Shown: positions 62,178 to 64,000 of the stretch, piece by piece | Layout of the letters: each line of letters opens with the position of its first letter | Numbering within the stretch: the first letter of the stretch is position 1 | NCBI GenBank assembly: GCA_018806915.1 | Contig: JAGKQI010000102.1 | Span: forward strand, 1,364,001-1,428,000 | From: Phytophthora colocasiae | Taxonomy: Eukaryota > Oomycota > Peronosporomycetes > Peronosporales > Peronosporaceae | Direction: 5' to 3' | DNA: 64,000 bases | The notes under the pieces: generated by a model | Told to the model about the DNA's origin: nothing | The model's database searches: none | What the model saw: the letters and a program-made list of their open reading frames with translations, nothing else | Program-made: the position numbers and the translations under genes

Positions 62178-63746
62178 ATGCCGCCGACAGGAGCTGCTGC
62201 TGCCGCCGCTGCGGCGGCCTCCATCGCCTCTGGAATGACTCGCGTGGCTCTGGCTCCTGTGCCACCAGGAGCCCTCGCTTGCCAGCGAGACTCGTCGCTA
62301 CGCTCGCTACGTACAGCTGTATACGCATGTCATGAACGAGTGATTCCTGCCACCAAAAAGACCAAGGCCCAGCGCTTCTACGAGGTCGAACTGCAGGATA
62401 CAGGTGCGTAAGCAATTGCAAGTATCTTGCAACTTGCCGGATTGCAGCCGAGCAAACGGATTCACTGATTTGATCTGCTAACAATGATATGATTATGGCG
62501 TTTGCTGGTGTCGTGCAGTGCTCTTCCCCGAGGGTGGAGGACAGCCTTGGGATACAGGAAGCATTAACGACGTGCCAGTGGACCAAGTGTACGTGAAAGA
62601 TGGGCGCTGTGTGCACCGCATCCCGGTACAGGATGGAACCCCGGCGCCGTTCGTGGAGGGCGAAGAGGTCGTTGCCCGAGTTGACTGGGCTCGCCGCTTG
62701 GACCACATGCAGCAGCACTCTGCGCAGCACCTCTTTAGCGCGATCGCGGAGAAGTATGGATACGATACCACCACGTGGTCTCTTGGGGAAGAGCGTTGCA
62801 ATGTGGAGCTCGTCCCGATGAATGGAGCAATGGCGAACGCAAATGGCAAAAAGGGAAACAAAGAGAAAAACGTGATTCCTATTGATGTACTGGAAAAGAT
62901 TGAGGCAGATGTCAACGAAGCTATTGTTGCAGGGCTGGGCATGACACCGTCATTTGCTAACCCAGGGACAGATGAATGGAACAAGATCGCTGCGAAATTT
63001 GATCCTGGACAAATGCCGAAGGCAATGCGAATTGTGACTATTGACGGTTTGGATGTTAACCCTTGCTGCGGAACACACGTCCAGAATTTAGCACAAATTC
63101 GTTCACTCCATGTGTTGAGTACGGAGTTTGCCCGCGGAGCTTCTCGCGTTTGGTTCGTGGCTGGAGAGCGTGTGAACCGCGAATTTTCTCGAATGTGCGT
63201 ACTCGTGTTGTTAGCGGAGGGTAGTTGTTTTCGTTTAGCTCACTACTTCATGTCCTATGCATTGGCTACAGGTTGAGAAACGAGAATGCTATGACGAAGC
63301 TTTTGAGTTCTGCTCCGGATGACCATGCCTCTCGTGTGGAGAAGTTGCTTCGCTTTCAAAAGACCGCAACGAAAGAGCTGAAAAACTTGCAGAAGGAGCT
63401 TGCGACTGCTATTGCTCGTGATCTGGTGACACGAACGAGCGAAGGTGTTGTCACCTACCATCGCGATGAGGGGGATCTTGGTTTCCTGCAGATACTACTG
63501 CGTTTTGTTGGAGATGCAAAGACTAGCGCTGTGTTCGTACTCACTGCTGGCCAACTGCGTGGTGAAGGACTTTTCCTAATTGCTGGACCTCCTGAGTTCA
63601 TCATCGCTCACGGAAGGTCTGTGCTACCACTAATTGATGGAAAAGGCGGTGGTGGTAAGAACGGTATCATTCAGGGCAAGGCGAAAGCTTTAGCCAACAT
63701 TGATGCCTTGACTGCGAAGCTTCATGAATTGCACCAGCAACAATGA
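62178..63746 (+). CDS. AARSD1: Alanyl-tRNA editing protein (AARSD1/AlaX type II)
   Basis: Exons 62178-62403, 62519-63194 and 63272-63746 give 458 aa. GALACQRDSSLRSL and DTVLFPEGGGQPWDTG (across intron 1) match AARSD1. HMQQHSAQHLFSA and the later CCGTHVQN provide the HxxxH and CxxxH zinc/editing-site residues. ARGASRVWFVAGERV is the conserved domain end, and the C-terminal third is helical with KGGGGKNGIIQGKA near the end. The protein hydrolyses Ser-tRNA(Ala) or Gly-tRNA(Ala) in trans, guarding translation fidelity. An Ala-rich leader precedes a second ATG at 62235, so the start is uncertain. Confidence 0.9.
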
Positions 63747-63892
63747 GTTCCTGTTTGTCAGTGACTGACGAGGATACGTTGTTCAACTCCGCTATTATTT
63801 GTTCTAAGAGTGTGATGCTGAGGTTCGTCAGCTCTTGTAGTTATTTTCTCTTGTTTTGCTGTTCGTAAACGACAATGGTAGCGCCAGTCCCT

Positions 63893-64000
63893 TTACACCA
63901 CCAATGTGTATCCGCGGCGGCGAGCCGTGTAGACCTTGAAGGCAGCGAAAGCCACTCCAACCATAAAGGCAATGCCAATTACAGTCAAGAAAGAAACACC
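63893..64000 (-). CDS. C-terminal end of a small membrane protein (partial)
   Basis: 35 residues are visible before the TAA at 63893-63895. The frame is open to the window edge. The residues form one hydrophobic segment (LTVIGIAFMVGVAFAAFKVY), then a basic tail (TARRRGYTLVV). This fits a transmembrane helix with a short cytosolic end. Too little is seen to name it. It is convergent with AARSD1. Confidence 0.5.
   Translation of the reverse strand, partial: GVSFLTVIGIAFMVGVAFAAFKVYTARRRGYTLVV

Overview
The window looks like a nuclear segment from an oomycete, most likely Phytophthora or a close relative. Genes are short-intron and tightly packed, with introns of about 50-80 nt and GT..AG ends. 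A close match to the oomycete Inr-FPR core promoter (consensus GCTCATTYYNCAWTTT) lies 30-50 nt upstream of several start codons. BBS2 implies a flagellated (zoospore) stage. All identities come from reading the sequence; no database search was run.

Left block, 1-31375: a conserved gene-dense block, mostly divergent or convergent pairs separated by 15-200 bp. In order: N6-methyl-AMP/adenosine deaminase-like (partial, -), SRP receptor alpha (+), DOPA dioxygenase-like (-), G-protein alpha (+), histone H2B (+), PX-domain protein (+), VPS50/syndetin (-), PP5 phosphatase (+), TTI1-like (-), COG4 (+), MTA/SAH-type deaminase (-), multi-BRCT protein (+), Cdc25/Acr2-like rhodanese (-), ITPase (-), BBS2 (+) and a single-pass membrane protein with a repeated C-terminal motif (-). 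Exon joins are proposed for the spliced genes, and all keep frame. Themes are membrane traffic (SRPRA, PX, VPS50, COG4), signalling and genome maintenance.

Central block, 31442-57193: a 25.75-kb mobile island made of two head-to-tail copies of one Helitron-class element. Copy 1 (31442-42281) carries a nearly complete Rep-helicase on the minus strand. On the plus strand it carries three passenger genes: a P-loop kinase-like gene, a SET-domain methyltransferase gene and an uncharacterised three-exon gene. Copy 2 (42282-57193) is the same element with a 4111-bp deletion in Rep-helicase and a 1-nt frameshift in SET. It also has two nested insertions. One is a 4151-bp hAT transposon with 7-bp target duplication. 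The other is a 3987-bp non-coding LTR retrotransposon with 281-bp LTRs and 5-bp target duplication, inserted in the last exon of the three-exon gene. Copy 1 keeps the empty site for both insertions.

Right block, 57194-64000: alanine aminotransferase (-, probably mitochondrial), 6-phosphofructokinase (-), AARSD1-type alanyl-tRNA editing protein (+) and the C-terminal end of a small membrane protein (-, cut by the window edge).

The most unusual item is the Helitron with chromatin-modifier and kinase passengers, seen in two copies whose differences show which parts have stayed intact.
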